From Lentiprolixibacter aurantiacus (GTDB taxonomy: Bacteria; Bacteroidota; Bacteroidia; Flavobacteriales; Flavobacteriaceae): DNA of 64,000 nt. The notes beneath the pieces are model-generated. The model ran no database searches. It saw nothing but the letters and a program-made list of their open reading frames with translations, and was not told the origin of the DNA. Shown piece by piece: positions 8,715 through 17,213 of the stretch. The position numbers and the translations under genes were made by a program. Location: assembly GCF_026241225.1 (NCBI RefSeq), contig NZ_JAPFQP010000004.1, forward strand, positions 310,001 to 374,000, given 5' to 3'. Position 1 is the first letter of the stretch; each line of letters opens with the position of its first letter.

Positions 8715-8737
8715 AAACTTGTTCAGGATTTTTTTTC
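8705..8737 (+). terminator. Strong intrinsic terminator
   Basis: AATCCTGAA pairs with TTCAGGATT around a 6-nt loop (8707-8730) and is followed by a T-run. The stop codon of the DUF1456 gene is in the left arm. Confidence 0.9.
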
Positions 8738-8747
8738 TGTTAGTTCA

Positions 8748-9080
8748 CTATGCCGTAATGCGAACAGGAACCTTATATAGTTTTCCTGCGTGATGTGGGG
8801 CGAGATCTACTTTTTCGTAATTCAGACGAGACTTAAGGGCCTGCTCCAGTTTTTCATCACCTGTGTCCACAGAAATAACAACGATTTCGCTATCCTCATT
8901 GATAGTGATCATAACCGTTGCAGTAAGATCTTCCTTAACGGTTATCTTTTTGTCAAGGAGTTCCGAAATCTGGCTAAACAATTGCTTTGATGCTTCTGAA
9001 ACAGGTTCTGGTTCAGTGGCAGATAAGCTGGTTGTTACTAAGAATACAGCGGACAGGAATACTAAACTAATTTTTCTCAT
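8748..9080 (-). CDS. Small exported protein with TonB-C-like pattern
   Basis: A 110-residue protein with a signal peptide (MRKISLVFLSAVFLVTTSLSA). The rest has a strand-helix-strand pattern, TVMITINEDSEIVVISV then EQALKSRLNYEKV then YKVPVRI, that resembles the small TonB C-terminal fold found in many short flavobacterial exported proteins. It has no membrane anchor and so is not an energy transducer itself. Function is unknown. It is convergent with the DUF1456 gene. Confidence 0.6.
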   Translation of the reverse strand: MRKISLVFLSAVFLVTTSLSATEPEPVSEASKQLFSQISELLDKKITVKEDLTATVMITINEDSEIVVISVDTGDEKLEQALKSRLNYEKVDLAPHHAGKLYKVPVRITA

Positions 9081-9100
9081 GATGTTGTTTGTTTAATGAT

Positions 9101-9119
9101 TGATGATTAATTGATGATT
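9101..9119. repeat. Direct repeat TGATGATT with 11-bp period
   Basis: TGATGATT occurs at 9101-9108 and 9112-9119, one helical turn apart, 20-40 bases upstream of the minus-strand exported protein. It could be a binding site for a tandem-binding regulator, or simple-sequence drift. The rest of the 9081-9295 gap is A+T-rich with no supportable gene. Confidence 0.35.
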
Positions 9120-9295
9120 TGTTATAAGAGACGAGTTATTATTGCGAATGTTACAAGCATTTTCTTTTTTAACAAAACTTTAATCATTTACAGTATAAAT
9201 TCGTTGCAGAATCAGCAGAATAAATTCAGCTATTGTATTTTAAATTATAGGTTTAACCAAAGCTTAATAAAAACAACTATCAGGAAAGAATGAGG

Positions 9296-9329
9296 CAAAA
9301 AAAAAGGCGATGTTTTGCTAACATCGCCC
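9296..9329 (-). terminator. Intrinsic terminator of sucC
   Basis: On the minus strand GGCGATGTT pairs with AACATCGCC around a 5-nt loop, followed by nine T. It lies 22 bases after the sucC stop. Confidence 0.9.
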
Positions 9330-9350
9330 CGTAAATTTTGTTTCAGTTAT

Positions 9351-10544
9351 TTATGACAACACTTCTTCCACCTTATCTGCTGCTTCTTTGAAGAGGGTTG
9401 CAGAATGCACGGCAAGTCCGGAGTTGTCTATAATCTCTTTAGCCAGATCGGCATTGGTACCTTGCAATCGAACGATTATAGGAACCTGAATGGCATCACC
9501 CATATTTTTGTAGGCGTCCACCACACCCTGGGCCACCCTGTCACAGCGGACAATACCCCCGAAAATATTGATGAGTATAGCCTTTACGTTTGGGTCTTTA
9601 AGGATAATACGGAATGCCTCCTCAACCCTTTTGGCATCAGCAGTACCACCAACATCCAGGAAATTTGCGGGCTCCCCGCCTGCCATTTTGATAAGGTCCA
9701 TAGTGGCCATCGCCAGACCAGCCCCATTTACCATACAGCCAACATTTCCATCCAGGTCTACGTAGTTGAGGCCCAATGCGGTGGCTTCAACTTCGATAGG
9801 GCTTTCTTCCCTGATATCGCGCATGGCAGCGTATTCCTTTCTTCTGTAAAGGGCATTGTCGTCAATGGTTACCTTGGCATCCACCGCCAGGATCTTATCA
9901 TCCGAAGTCTTTAACACAGGGTTGATCTCAAACAGGTTGGAATCACTTTTCTCATAGGCAGTATAGAGTGCTGTAACGAACTTGACCATCTCCTTGTAAG
10001 CTCCGCCACTCAATCCTAAATTAAAGGCGATCTTCCTGGCCTGGAACGGCAACAGCCCAACGGCAGGATCTACCTCCTCGGTAAAGATCAGGTGAGGGGT
10101 TTTTTCCGCAACCTCCTCAATATCCATCCCACCCTCGGTTGAATACATGATCATATTCTTCCCAATGGCACGATTAAGCAAGACCGACATATAAAATTCA
10201 CTGGTCTCGCTCTCTCCAGGGTAGTAAACATCCTCAGCTATCAGTACCTGGTGCACTTTCTTTCCTTCAGCTGATGTCTGAGGGGTAACCAGGTTCATCC
10301 CGATGATCTGATCGGCTATTTCCTCTACATGCTCAATACCTTTGGCCAGCTTAACACCTCCGCCCTTTCCACGACCTCCTGCATGGACCTGGGCCTTTAC
10401 TACATACCAGGAAGTCCCGGTTTCTTCAGTAAGCTCTTTGGCAACAGCCACCGCTTCCTGAGGGGTTTGTGCCACTTTACCGCGCTGAATGCGCACTCCA
10501 AAACTCGCTAAGATTTCTTTTCCCTGGTATTCGTGAAGATTCAT
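9351..10544 (-). CDS. sucC: Succinyl-CoA synthetase (ADP-forming) beta subunit
   Basis: A 397-residue subunit of the TCA-cycle enzyme that makes ATP from succinyl-CoA. It starts MNLHEYQGKEILASFGV at 10544; the longer reading to 10580 would begin upstream of the promoter. An ATP-grasp domain fills about residues 1-240 (VKAQVHAGGRGKGGGVKLAK). The C-terminal domain has LDVGGTADAKRVEEAF and NIFGGIVRCDRVAQGV, which contact the alpha subunit. sucD is not adjacent. The gene is flanked by its own promoter and terminator, so it is monocistronic. Confidence 0.97.
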   Translation of the reverse strand: MNLHEYQGKEILASFGVRIQRGKVAQTPQEAVAVAKELTEETGTSWYVVKAQVHAGGRGKGGGVKLAKGIEHVEEIADQIIGMNLVTPQTSAEGKKVHQVLIAEDVYYPGESETSEFYMSVLLNRAIGKNMIMYSTEGGMDIEEVAEKTPHLIFTEEVDPAVGLLPFQARKIAFNLGLSGGAYKEMVKFVTALYTAYEKSDSNLFEINPVLKTSDDKILAVDAKVTIDDNALYRRKEYAAMRDIREESPIEVEATALGLNYVDLDGNVGCMVNGAGLAMATMDLIKMAGGEPANFLDVGGTADAKRVEEAFRIILKDPNVKAILINIFGGIVRCDRVAQGVVDAYKNMGDAIQVPIIVRLQGTNADLAKEIIDNSGLAVHSATLFKEAADKVEEVLS

Positions 10545-10564
10545 ATGCTCAATTTTATTGCTGG

Positions 10565-10572
10565 CAAAAATA
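10565..10572 (-). promoter_or_regulatory. -7 element (TATTTTTG) of sucC
   Basis: An exact TAnnTTTG match on the minus strand, 20 nt before the ATG at 10544; it decides the start codon. Confidence 0.6.
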
Positions 10573-10627
10573 GGAAACACCTACCATTAGAACAATTAAT
10601 TGGGAGGCAATATTTGAATCAAGCCAG

Positions 10628-11164
10628 CTAGGTTTGAATGGCCGGGTTTTTAGAATAGTCGTTTGCGCTGAGAGCATACCAAACTACATCTTTGCTTCCA
10701 GGTTCATAAGGCGCAAATTTTTCAAATTGCATGCCTGCTTTTTGCATCACCCTTATCGATGCTTCGTTATCCGGAAGGGCCATGGCAATTATCCTATTTA
10801 GTTTGAGTTCTTCAAATCCATATTTGAGAATTGCCCGGGAGGCCTCCGTGGCTAATCCCCTACCCCAGAACTCCGGTAAAAACCGATAGCCCAGGTCTAT
10901 CTCGTCAAATTCAGGGAGGTAGGACAAACCGGCCCAACCGATAAATTCCATTTCCTCCCTGAGGATCGCAACCCAGCGGCCATACCCGTACTTTTTGTAT
11001 TCGGCAATCTTCTCTTCTATTTTCCCATGAATCCCTTCAAGGGTTGTAATTATTGTATCTCCCGTGTATTGCTGTACCTGGGGATGGCTGTGTAATCGCA
11101 ACATATTCGTTTCGTCTGAAGGCAGCATTTCTCTTAAGATGAGCCGTTCGGTTTGCAGGATCAT
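10628..11164 (-). CDS. GNAT acetyltransferase, RimJ/RimL type
   Basis: A 178-residue acetyl-CoA-dependent N-acetyltransferase. It opens with MILQTERLILREMLPSDETN, the standard RimJ/RimL start, and has the acetyl-CoA loop in LPEFWGRGLATEAS followed by LNRIIAMALPDNEASIRVMQ and GMQFEKFA. Possible substrates are ribosomal-protein or other N-terminal amines; sequence alone does not decide. It lies 36 bases downstream of the class III PLP enzyme gene on the same strand and may be cotranscribed. Confidence 0.9.
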   Translation of the reverse strand: MILQTERLILREMLPSDETNMLRLHSHPQVQQYTGDTIITTLEGIHGKIEEKIAEYKKYGYGRWVAILREEMEFIGWAGLSYLPEFDEIDLGYRFLPEFWGRGLATEASRAILKYGFEELKLNRIIAMALPDNEASIRVMQKAGMQFEKFAPYEPGSKDVVWYALSANDYSKNPAIQT

Positions 11165-11200
11165 GGTTTGTGGCTGGTAGTTTGCAGTTAGTAGCTGGTT
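11165..11200. repeat. Degenerate TAGTTTGCAG-type spacer
   Basis: The 36-base spacer is built from degenerate GGTAGTTTGCAG / TTAGTAGCTGG units. Similar low-complexity spacers, as far as I recall, occur between genes in other Bacteroidota genomes. Function, if any, is unknown. Confidence 0.3.
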
Positions 11201-12505
11201 TTAGGTGATTGATTTTCTGATGGCGCTGGCCATGATCTCAATGCCCAAATCAATTTCCTCCTGGGTAATGGACAAAGGCGGGGCAATGCGGAATACGCCT
11301 CCAAAACCCTTCACCCTCACAATATTCATGCTTAATCCCATTTCCAGGCAGGTATCTGCAATTTTGTTTCCTAATGCGATATCGGGTTCCCTGGATTCCC
11401 TGTCTCTAACGATCTCCACACCAAGCAGCAACCCCCCACCCCTTACATCGCCAATGCACTCAAATTCGTTTTTCAATTCCAGCAATCGCTGCTTCAGATA
11501 AGCCCCCTGCACCTCAGCGTTTTCAGCCATTTTTTCATTGATCAATATGTCGATCATAGCCAGACCCACCCGGGCAGGTAAGGGGTCTGAAATGTGAGAA
11601 GTAATATTGATAAATCCCTTTTCATAACAGTCCTCTTCGATTTTCCTACTTGTAACGGTTGCGGCCAGTGGCAATCCACCCCCCAGGGTTTTGGAGAGGG
11701 TAAGAAAATCCGGTTGAACCTCCAGTAATTCAAATCCGAAATTAACCCCCAGCCTCCCGAAGCCAGTTTGTGCCTCATCCAGGATCAGGTAAAGTCCTCT
11801 TTCATCACAAAGCTCTTTTAGCCTTTTCAAATATTCCGGCGATAACTCCACAATACCGGCAGCGCTCAATACCGGTTCAATAATACAGGCCGCGTAAGCC
11901 CCCACAGATTGCTGGTCTACCATGGCCATACCCACTTCCAGGCAGGTGTTGTCGCATTTATTATTGCAATGTTTTACAGGACACCGGTAGGCATAAGGCG
12001 CAGGAATCGACAGGTTTCCCGGAATTACAGGCCCGTAGCCTTTGCGGGTATGGGAATAGGTGCTCGATTGAGCACCCGCGGTCATACCATGCCAGGAACC
12101 CAGGAACCCAACGATCTCAAAGCCTTCTGAAGCCAGTTTTGCCATTCGGATGGCAACCTCGTTAGATTCCGAACCAGTGTTAACAAATACGGCTTTATCC
12201 AGTCCTTCAGGCAACAAGTCGACCAGCTGTTTGCTTAATTCAATAACAGCAGGGGAAAGCATGGTGCTCAGCAGGTGGATACTATCTTTTGTAGCCATCT
12301 GAATGGCCTGGATTATTTTTTCGTGGTTATGTCCATAAACAGAGCACATCTGGCCGGAGGTGAAATCCAGAATGCGCTTGCCGTCTTTAGTATGAATATA
12401 GGAGCCCTTTGCCTTTTCAACCAGGATGGGTGAAAAATCCCCGCAATACCGTATCAGGGTTTCTTCCGCTTCTTTTAACCAGTTAGGCTTATCCATTTTA
12501 TCCAA
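11201..12505 (-). CDS. Class III PLP enzyme, 2,2-dialkylglycine decarboxylase-like
   Basis: A 434-residue fold-type I PLP enzyme. Lys272 in SKTLGGG is the Schiff-base lysine. Residues that define dialkylglycine decarboxylase fall at the same numbers as in the Burkholderia enzyme as I remember them: Gln52 (DFTSGQM), Trp138 and Met141 (GSWHGM), Arg406 (GGVFRIAPP). Ser215 of that enzyme is Ala here. The likely reaction is decarboxylation-dependent transamination of a dialkylated amino acid. A loop at 175-188 has four Cys (C-x4-C-x3-C-x3-C), absent from the Burkholderia enzyme as I recall it. A general class III aminotransferase remains possible. Confidence 0.82.
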   Translation of the reverse strand: MDKMDKPNWLKEAEETLIRYCGDFSPILVEKAKGSYIHTKDGKRILDFTSGQMCSVYGHNHEKIIQAIQMATKDSIHLLSTMLSPAVIELSKQLVDLLPEGLDKAVFVNTGSESNEVAIRMAKLASEGFEIVGFLGSWHGMTAGAQSSTYSHTRKGYGPVIPGNLSIPAPYAYRCPVKHCNNKCDNTCLEVGMAMVDQQSVGAYAACIIEPVLSAAGIVELSPEYLKRLKELCDERGLYLILDEAQTGFGRLGVNFGFELLEVQPDFLTLSKTLGGGLPLAATVTSRKIEEDCYEKGFINITSHISDPLPARVGLAMIDILINEKMAENAEVQGAYLKQRLLELKNEFECIGDVRGGGLLLGVEIVRDRESREPDIALGNKIADTCLEMGLSMNIVRVKGFGGVFRIAPPLSITQEEIDLGIEIMASAIRKSIT

Positions 12506-12530
12506 TTTAATCTGTAGTCACTTAAAGTCT

Positions 12531-12538
12531 CAAAGTTA
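12531..12538 (-). promoter_or_regulatory. -7 element (TAACTTTG)
   Basis: An exact TAnnTTTG match 25 nt before the ATG at 12505 on the minus strand. Confidence 0.5.
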
Positions 12539-12571
12539 TTGCTTCCAATTTCATAATAAGATAGGGAAATT

Positions 12572-13906
12572 TTAATCAAGGCTTTCCAGATATGAATGCC
12601 TACCTACATCCAATTCATTCAACAATTCATCACGAAGTCTCTGCAGCCTGCCAATAGGCTCTTTTCTTTTAGCTTTAAGTCTGAGATAGTTTAGATATGC
12701 TTTAAAACGATACCATTGGTTCAGGTAGTTCACCGCAAATAAGCCACCCGGGTACAATGACAAAGCAAATACTATTCCCCAGGCCCAGTTGGTTAAGGTA
12801 GCAAATATCAGTACTTGCAGGACATAAAAAATCAGGAAAACAAACATCCCAAAGGCCAGTTTCATAGAACCGATAAAGTCGGCCCTCACACTCACACGAC
12901 GCGACAACAGGCCGACGGTCATATAGGGTAAAATGTTTACCAAAAAACCGTAGACAAATATGGGCAATCCGAAAATAAAATAAGGAATTCGCCATGGTGA
13001 GGGATTATTGGAACCAGGGTCCCGAAATTTCGAATCGCTGATCTTCAGCTTGTCCAGGGCCCGAAAATATTGCCTGATCCTGCGTTCGAATTTAAAAGAC
13101 TTTTTCGGACGGTTCTGCCTGTTAAAAACAACCGCCTTTACAATCTCCTGTGAAAGGTAGAAGTCCTGGGAAGCTTTGTGCTCTTCAGGCATTTCCTCCC
13201 TTAGTGTACTGCGATACAGGCGTTCTATATCCTTCACCAGCTGATCTATGCTTTGATCCTCCACCATAACAATTAGCTGTTCCAACCGGTCCTTGATCAA
13301 ATTAGTCAGCTCCAGAACTGCCCCCACGGGATCCGCATTATACCCTTCCCGGTACTGATCCAGGCCAATGGATGATCCCACCTCGACAAAAACATCACTT
13401 CTGAAATAATGCGGATTGGAATAATTGATACCAATGGGAACGATCTGTACACCCAGCCCGAATTGATGCTGCTCTTCTGCACCTAAAGCAATCCGTGCCG
13501 TTCCGGTCTTTATGGGCCGGAGTTTGCGCACCGTCTCGCTTATGCCCTCGGGAAAAATCATAATGGTCTTTCCCCTACCCAGGTGGTCAAAGCATTTCTG
13601 GAATATCGCCTTGTTCTTATAGACCTCATCCGGGGTTATCTCCGGTTTATAAATGGGAATCATATGCAACCACCCAAAAATGGTGGATACTAATTTTGAG
13701 GTAAAGGATTCTCCACGGGCCAGAAAATAGATAGGCCTATTGATATGGACGGCGAGCAGTATAGGGTCCATAAAAGCACTATTGTGGTTCGCCACGAAAA
13801 TGACCGGACCTGAGGCTGGTATGTTCTCTTTCCCTTTTATGTAAATAGAACGGAAATACCCTTTAACGGTTAAGTAAAACAGCCATTTAAAAACCCGGTA
13901 AAGCAT
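12572..13906 (-). CDS. PlsC-like glycerophosphate acyltransferase
   Basis: A 444-residue membrane-associated acyltransferase. Block I is NHNSAFMDP, with five rather than four residues between the catalytic His and Asp, as in GPAT/DHAPAT-type enzymes. The phosphate-binding block is FPEGIS. The central region has a charged stretch, and the C-terminal third has at least two strong membrane segments (IFGLPIFVYGFLVNILPYM and a following FGMFVFLIFYVLQVLIFA). It probably acylates a glycerophosphate or ornithine-type lipid at the inner membrane. A paralogue is at 33920-34972. Confidence 0.85.
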   Translation of the reverse strand: MLYRVFKWLFYLTVKGYFRSIYIKGKENIPASGPVIFVANHNSAFMDPILLAVHINRPIYFLARGESFTSKLVSTIFGWLHMIPIYKPEITPDEVYKNKAIFQKCFDHLGRGKTIMIFPEGISETVRKLRPIKTGTARIALGAEEQHQFGLGVQIVPIGINYSNPHYFRSDVFVEVGSSIGLDQYREGYNADPVGAVLELTNLIKDRLEQLIVMVEDQSIDQLVKDIERLYRSTLREEMPEEHKASQDFYLSQEIVKAVVFNRQNRPKKSFKFERRIRQYFRALDKLKISDSKFRDPGSNNPSPWRIPYFIFGLPIFVYGFLVNILPYMTVGLLSRRVSVRADFIGSMKLAFGMFVFLIFYVLQVLIFATLTNWAWGIVFALSLYPGGLFAVNYLNQWYRFKAYLNYLRLKAKRKEPIGRLQRLRDELLNELDVGRHSYLESLD

Positions 13907-14047
13907 TGAACAGGAGGTCTAAATGAAATCGGCACACCGGAAGATCTTCAATATATCTTTAACAAACCAAGTGTACGATAACCTAAGATAGCAAATTAAG
14001 ACCAACCTCATAATACCGGCACATTTAAGCGTTATGGCAGATCGATT

Positions 14048-15571
14048 TTATTTTTTATTCTGCAGATTTAAATGCATCTTTCTTCCTTCTCGAACCACTA
14101 TTTCGATAATATCCCGAATATCCTTTTCTGAGGTTCTGAAATTTACTATACAGCCCCTCAGGCAGTATTTCTGATCTACAATGGCGTTGGACAAGAATAC
14201 TTCACCGCCCCGTTGCAGGGCATGGACAAGGGTTTCGTTTAACGAATTCAGGTAAACCTCGTCAAAGTTGTCATCTGAACCATATTCTTCTGGCACATAT
14301 CTGAAGGTGGTAATACTCAAATTTTGTGAAACGGCCTGTAATTGAGGGTGTTCATCAGCAAGCATATATAATAATTCTGCCAATTGGATATCCTCACGTA
14401 TAAGCTTCTCATATCCATTTCTTCCCATTTGCTGCAAGCCAAGCCACACTTTAAGGGCTCTGAACCCCCGGGAATTCTGAAGGCCGTATTCGTAAAAATT
14501 CTGTGCAAACTCTCCCTCCTCGCTGCCAAAATTATAATACTCCGGATGTGAACTGAAGGTGTCTGTCAGATGCTTTGGATCTTTAACAAGCGTACATCCG
14601 GCTTCAAGGGGACTATATAGCCATTTATGCGGATCCAGTGCTATGGAATCGGCCTGCTCCATGCCGTTGAAAAGACCTCGGTATTGCGGTACAACTGCAG
14701 CAGGAACACCATATGCTCCATCAATATGATACCAGAGATCATAGGTCTGGCAAATCTTTCCGATTTCCGTTAAGTCGTCTATGGCCCCTGTACTCACATC
14801 ACCAGCTGTACCCACTACCATTATTGGAAGACAGCCATTATTAAGGTCCTCTTCAATTTTTTCCTCAAGAGCCGTGGTTTTCATGCTGTTTGCGGAATCA
14901 CAGGGTATCCATCGGATGGCATCTGAGCCCAGTCCGAAAAGTATGGCAGCCTTTTCAATCCAGGCATGGGTGGATTTTGCACAATAAACTGCAGGGTTAC
15001 CTGTAAGGGACCTTACCCCTTTAGTTTTATACGCTTTGGGGGCCTTTGCAGTTATTGCGGCCAGGAAGGCTGTAAAATTTGCCATATTTCCTCCACTAAC
15101 CAGAACACCACCATATTTAGGGGATACCCCAATAAATTCTGCCAGCCATTTTATAGTTTGTTTTTCTATCTCAGTGGCCACCGGACTTAAAATATGAGCA
15201 CCCACATTGGGATTTACTGCAGCAGCCAGCAGATCGGCAAGTGCGCCAATGGGCGTTGCAGAAGAAGTTATATACCCGAGGAACCTGGGATGACCATTAA
15301 AGAGTGAATTATTGATAAGCAATTCAGTGGTCTTTGTCAATAACTCCCCAGCAGGACTACCATTTTTGGGTAAGGTCGCAGCAATCTTCTGCTGAATTTG
15401 TGACGGACTTCGATTGTAGGTTACCGGTTTTGCATCAATACTGCTAATGAAACCAGAGATGTCATCAATAAGCTGATAACCGATACGCCTGAATTCTTCT
15501 TTTTCAATCTCGATAGGATTATTTCTGATCTTGTTCATTCCCCGTTTCGCGTTAATGTAGAATTTCTTCAA
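14048..15571 (-). CDS. Group II PLP-dependent amino-acid decarboxylase
   Basis: About 507 residues from the ATG at 15571, or 496 from the ATG at 15538 (MNKIRNNPIEIEKEEFR), which looks more natural. It has GHPRFLGYITSSATPIGALAD, the VSGGNMANFTA loop, the cofactor Asp in YHIDGAYG, and the PLP lysine in ALDPHKWLYSPLEAGC. It belongs to the aromatic-amino-acid/diaminobutyrate decarboxylase family (fold type I). The substrate is not evident; aromatic amino acids are the commonest in the family. It stands alone, with no amine transporter beside it. Confidence 0.88.
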   Translation of the reverse strand: MKKFYINAKRGMNKIRNNPIEIEKEEFRRIGYQLIDDISGFISSIDAKPVTYNRSPSQIQQKIAATLPKNGSPAGELLTKTTELLINNSLFNGHPRFLGYITSSATPIGALADLLAAAVNPNVGAHILSPVATEIEKQTIKWLAEFIGVSPKYGGVLVSGGNMANFTAFLAAITAKAPKAYKTKGVRSLTGNPAVYCAKSTHAWIEKAAILFGLGSDAIRWIPCDSANSMKTTALEEKIEEDLNNGCLPIMVVGTAGDVSTGAIDDLTEIGKICQTYDLWYHIDGAYGVPAAVVPQYRGLFNGMEQADSIALDPHKWLYSPLEAGCTLVKDPKHLTDTFSSHPEYYNFGSEEGEFAQNFYEYGLQNSRGFRALKVWLGLQQMGRNGYEKLIREDIQLAELLYMLADEHPQLQAVSQNLSITTFRYVPEEYGSDDNFDEVYLNSLNETLVHALQRGGEVFLSNAIVDQKYCLRGCIVNFRTSEKDIRDIIEIVVREGRKMHLNLQNKK

Positions 15572-15698
15572 TTTAAGGCAAAAAACCCTTGAAGAGCATA
15601 TTTTACAGACTGGTTTATCATATCACAGTTTTAGGTATCTGAAAATTTCACATGTTTATGTGTTTGATTTCAACCCTCAGTAATTCGGTTTGCTGGTA

Positions 15699-16484
15699 TC
15701 AATCACCTAAAACATACTGCAGGCCCTCTGCGAAAGCAATCGGGTAGGTGTTTTCGTAATTACTATCCGTATATTCTTTTGATTCGAACTGCAGCCAGGG
15801 GTAGCGGGCATTGTCAATCAGATTGATCAGCCTGGTACACGAATTCCGGTCATTGCTGGTAGAAAAAGAGAAATGGAGTTTTTTACCCGATTTGTTTTGT
15901 GGGAAATCCCCTCCCTCAATTAAATCAATCAGGGAAGCCGTGTACAGCCCGGAAGGATCTGTAGCTATAAAATTTTCAAAGATGGAAGTTTTCGAATCTT
16001 CAAGAAACATGGCCATCAGTACAACTCCGGATTCGCTGCCTTTTCCGATAAATGTTCTTGAGGAATTGTTGGGATATTGGGCATCGACAAAAGAGGCCAG
16101 ATTCTTATAAATATAATAATGTTGCTGATACGAATCGGGTTCGGCATCGATATCCGGAATGCCCTCCAGGGATACCACCAGGGCCTCAACTCCCTCTAGC
16201 TGTTCCACTCCGGCAATTACCTTTTCAAATTCATCTGTAGCCAGCTTAAAGTGTTGTTCTGTAAAATCAATCAAATAAATGGCAGGTATATTTTTATTGG
16301 TATCGTACGAATCAGGTATGTAGATTTTTCCTTTTGTGGGCGTACCGTTGTTTGAAAATGTAAAGTATTCAATTCTCGAGGCAGGTTCTGATTCATCTGG
16401 TCGCATCTGTGGATCCTGGTTCCAAAGAAATGAAAAGAGCATCACACCAGACAAAAGGAAATTGTATGTAGCATGTATTTTCAT
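15699..16484 (-). CDS. Exported esterase-like protein with atypical active site
   Basis: A 261-residue protein with an N-terminal hydrophobic signal (LLSGVMLFSFLW). The order of segments follows the esterase D/feruloyl esterase alpha/beta-hydrolase fold: GKIYIPDSYDTNKNIPAIYLID, then ALVVSLEGIP, then TFIGKGSESGVVLMAMFL where the nucleophile elbow should be. No G-x-S-x-G can be read there. It may be a non-catalytic member of the family. It is probably periplasmic. A hairpin separates it from the upstream gene. Confidence 0.6.
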   Translation of the reverse strand: MKIHATYNFLLSGVMLFSFLWNQDPQMRPDESEPASRIEYFTFSNNGTPTKGKIYIPDSYDTNKNIPAIYLIDFTEQHFKLATDEFEKVIAGVEQLEGVEALVVSLEGIPDIDAEPDSYQQHYYIYKNLASFVDAQYPNNSSRTFIGKGSESGVVLMAMFLEDSKTSIFENFIATDPSGLYTASLIDLIEGGDFPQNKSGKKLHFSFSTSNDRNSCTRLINLIDNARYPWLQFESKEYTDSNYENTYPIAFAEGLQYVLGD

Positions 16485-16522
16485 AAAAATTTGCTTTACA
16501 TCCTGTTTTTATTTTGGGAAAG

Positions 16523-16553
16523 AGCCAGAACTATAAACCTTATAATTCTGGCT
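16523..16553 (-). terminator. Hairpin downstream of the NTF2-like lipoprotein gene
   Basis: AGCCAGAA (16523-16530) pairs with TTCTGGCT (16546-16553), and the inner TATAA/TTATA can extend the stem. On the minus strand CTTTCCC follows, so the T-run is poor. Confidence 0.5.
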
Positions 16554-16578
16554 TAATTATATGGTCTGCATAAATCAA

Positions 16579-17103
16579 CTATGCTTCCTCTTTGTTGAGG
16601 GGCGAATGGTGTTCATGAACCATTTTCCAACCGTTATCGGTTTTTACAAAGAGTAAAGTAATCTGATCGTTTACCACAACCAGGTCTTCCCCAAATTTCA
16701 GATGAAAATCGGAATGGAAGGTTAGATTGGCAACGTCTCCATATACGGCAATCTGGAGATCTTTGGCTTCGAATTTGACTACTTCCGTAACGGAACCAAA
16801 TACACCTCTTTCATGCGCTTCATTTTCTGCTCCGCCATTTCTGGGTTCTCCGTTTTTGAATTCCGTGAATTTTGGACCATAGGCATGGAAGGAGATCAGT
16901 TTGTCCAGGTCACCTTCATGAATACTCTGGGCTATAGCTCCAAAGGTTTCCATGACTTCCTGCTTGGCCTCCGGGAATTCATCATTAATCAAATCGACCT
17001 TAGTTTCCTCTACTTTGGCAGTTTGTTCTTGTTTTTGTTCCTGGCAGGCGGTAAATGCGACCAGCGTAATTCCAAGAAGGGCGAATCTTAATTTCGTTTT
17101 CAT
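16579..17103 (-). CDS. NTF2/SnoaL-like lipoprotein
   Basis: A 174-residue lipoprotein with signal peptide and lipobox (LVAFTAC, lipidated Cys at about 20), followed by a Gln/Glu/Lys-rich spacer. From about residue 45 there is a cone-shaped NTF2-like domain (EVMETFGAIAQSIHEGDLDKL ... VANLTFHSDFHLKF ... WKMVHEHHSPL). The C-terminal HEHHS pattern is common in DUF4440/SnoaL-like domains. It could bind a small ligand at the outer face of a membrane. Function is unknown. Confidence 0.75.
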   Translation of the reverse strand: MKTKLRFALLGITLVAFTACQEQKQEQTAKVEETKVDLINDEFPEAKQEVMETFGAIAQSIHEGDLDKLISFHAYGPKFTEFKNGEPRNGGAENEAHERGVFGSVTEVVKFEAKDLQIAVYGDVANLTFHSDFHLKFGEDLVVVNDQITLLFVKTDNGWKMVHEHHSPLNKEEA

Positions 17104-17213
17104 ATATGTGAAGTTTGATTTTAATAAATACTAAAGGTCATTAAAAATCAACGTGTTGAATTTTCAGAATAGTTCAAAAAACATTCTAAAACGTCCAAAA
17201 TTGGAATCAGTGA

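Noticed and set aside
9111-9293. 60-codon plus-strand frame in the gap before sucC
   Set aside because: The composition follows the A+T-rich background, with no signal, domain or promoter; judged non-coding.
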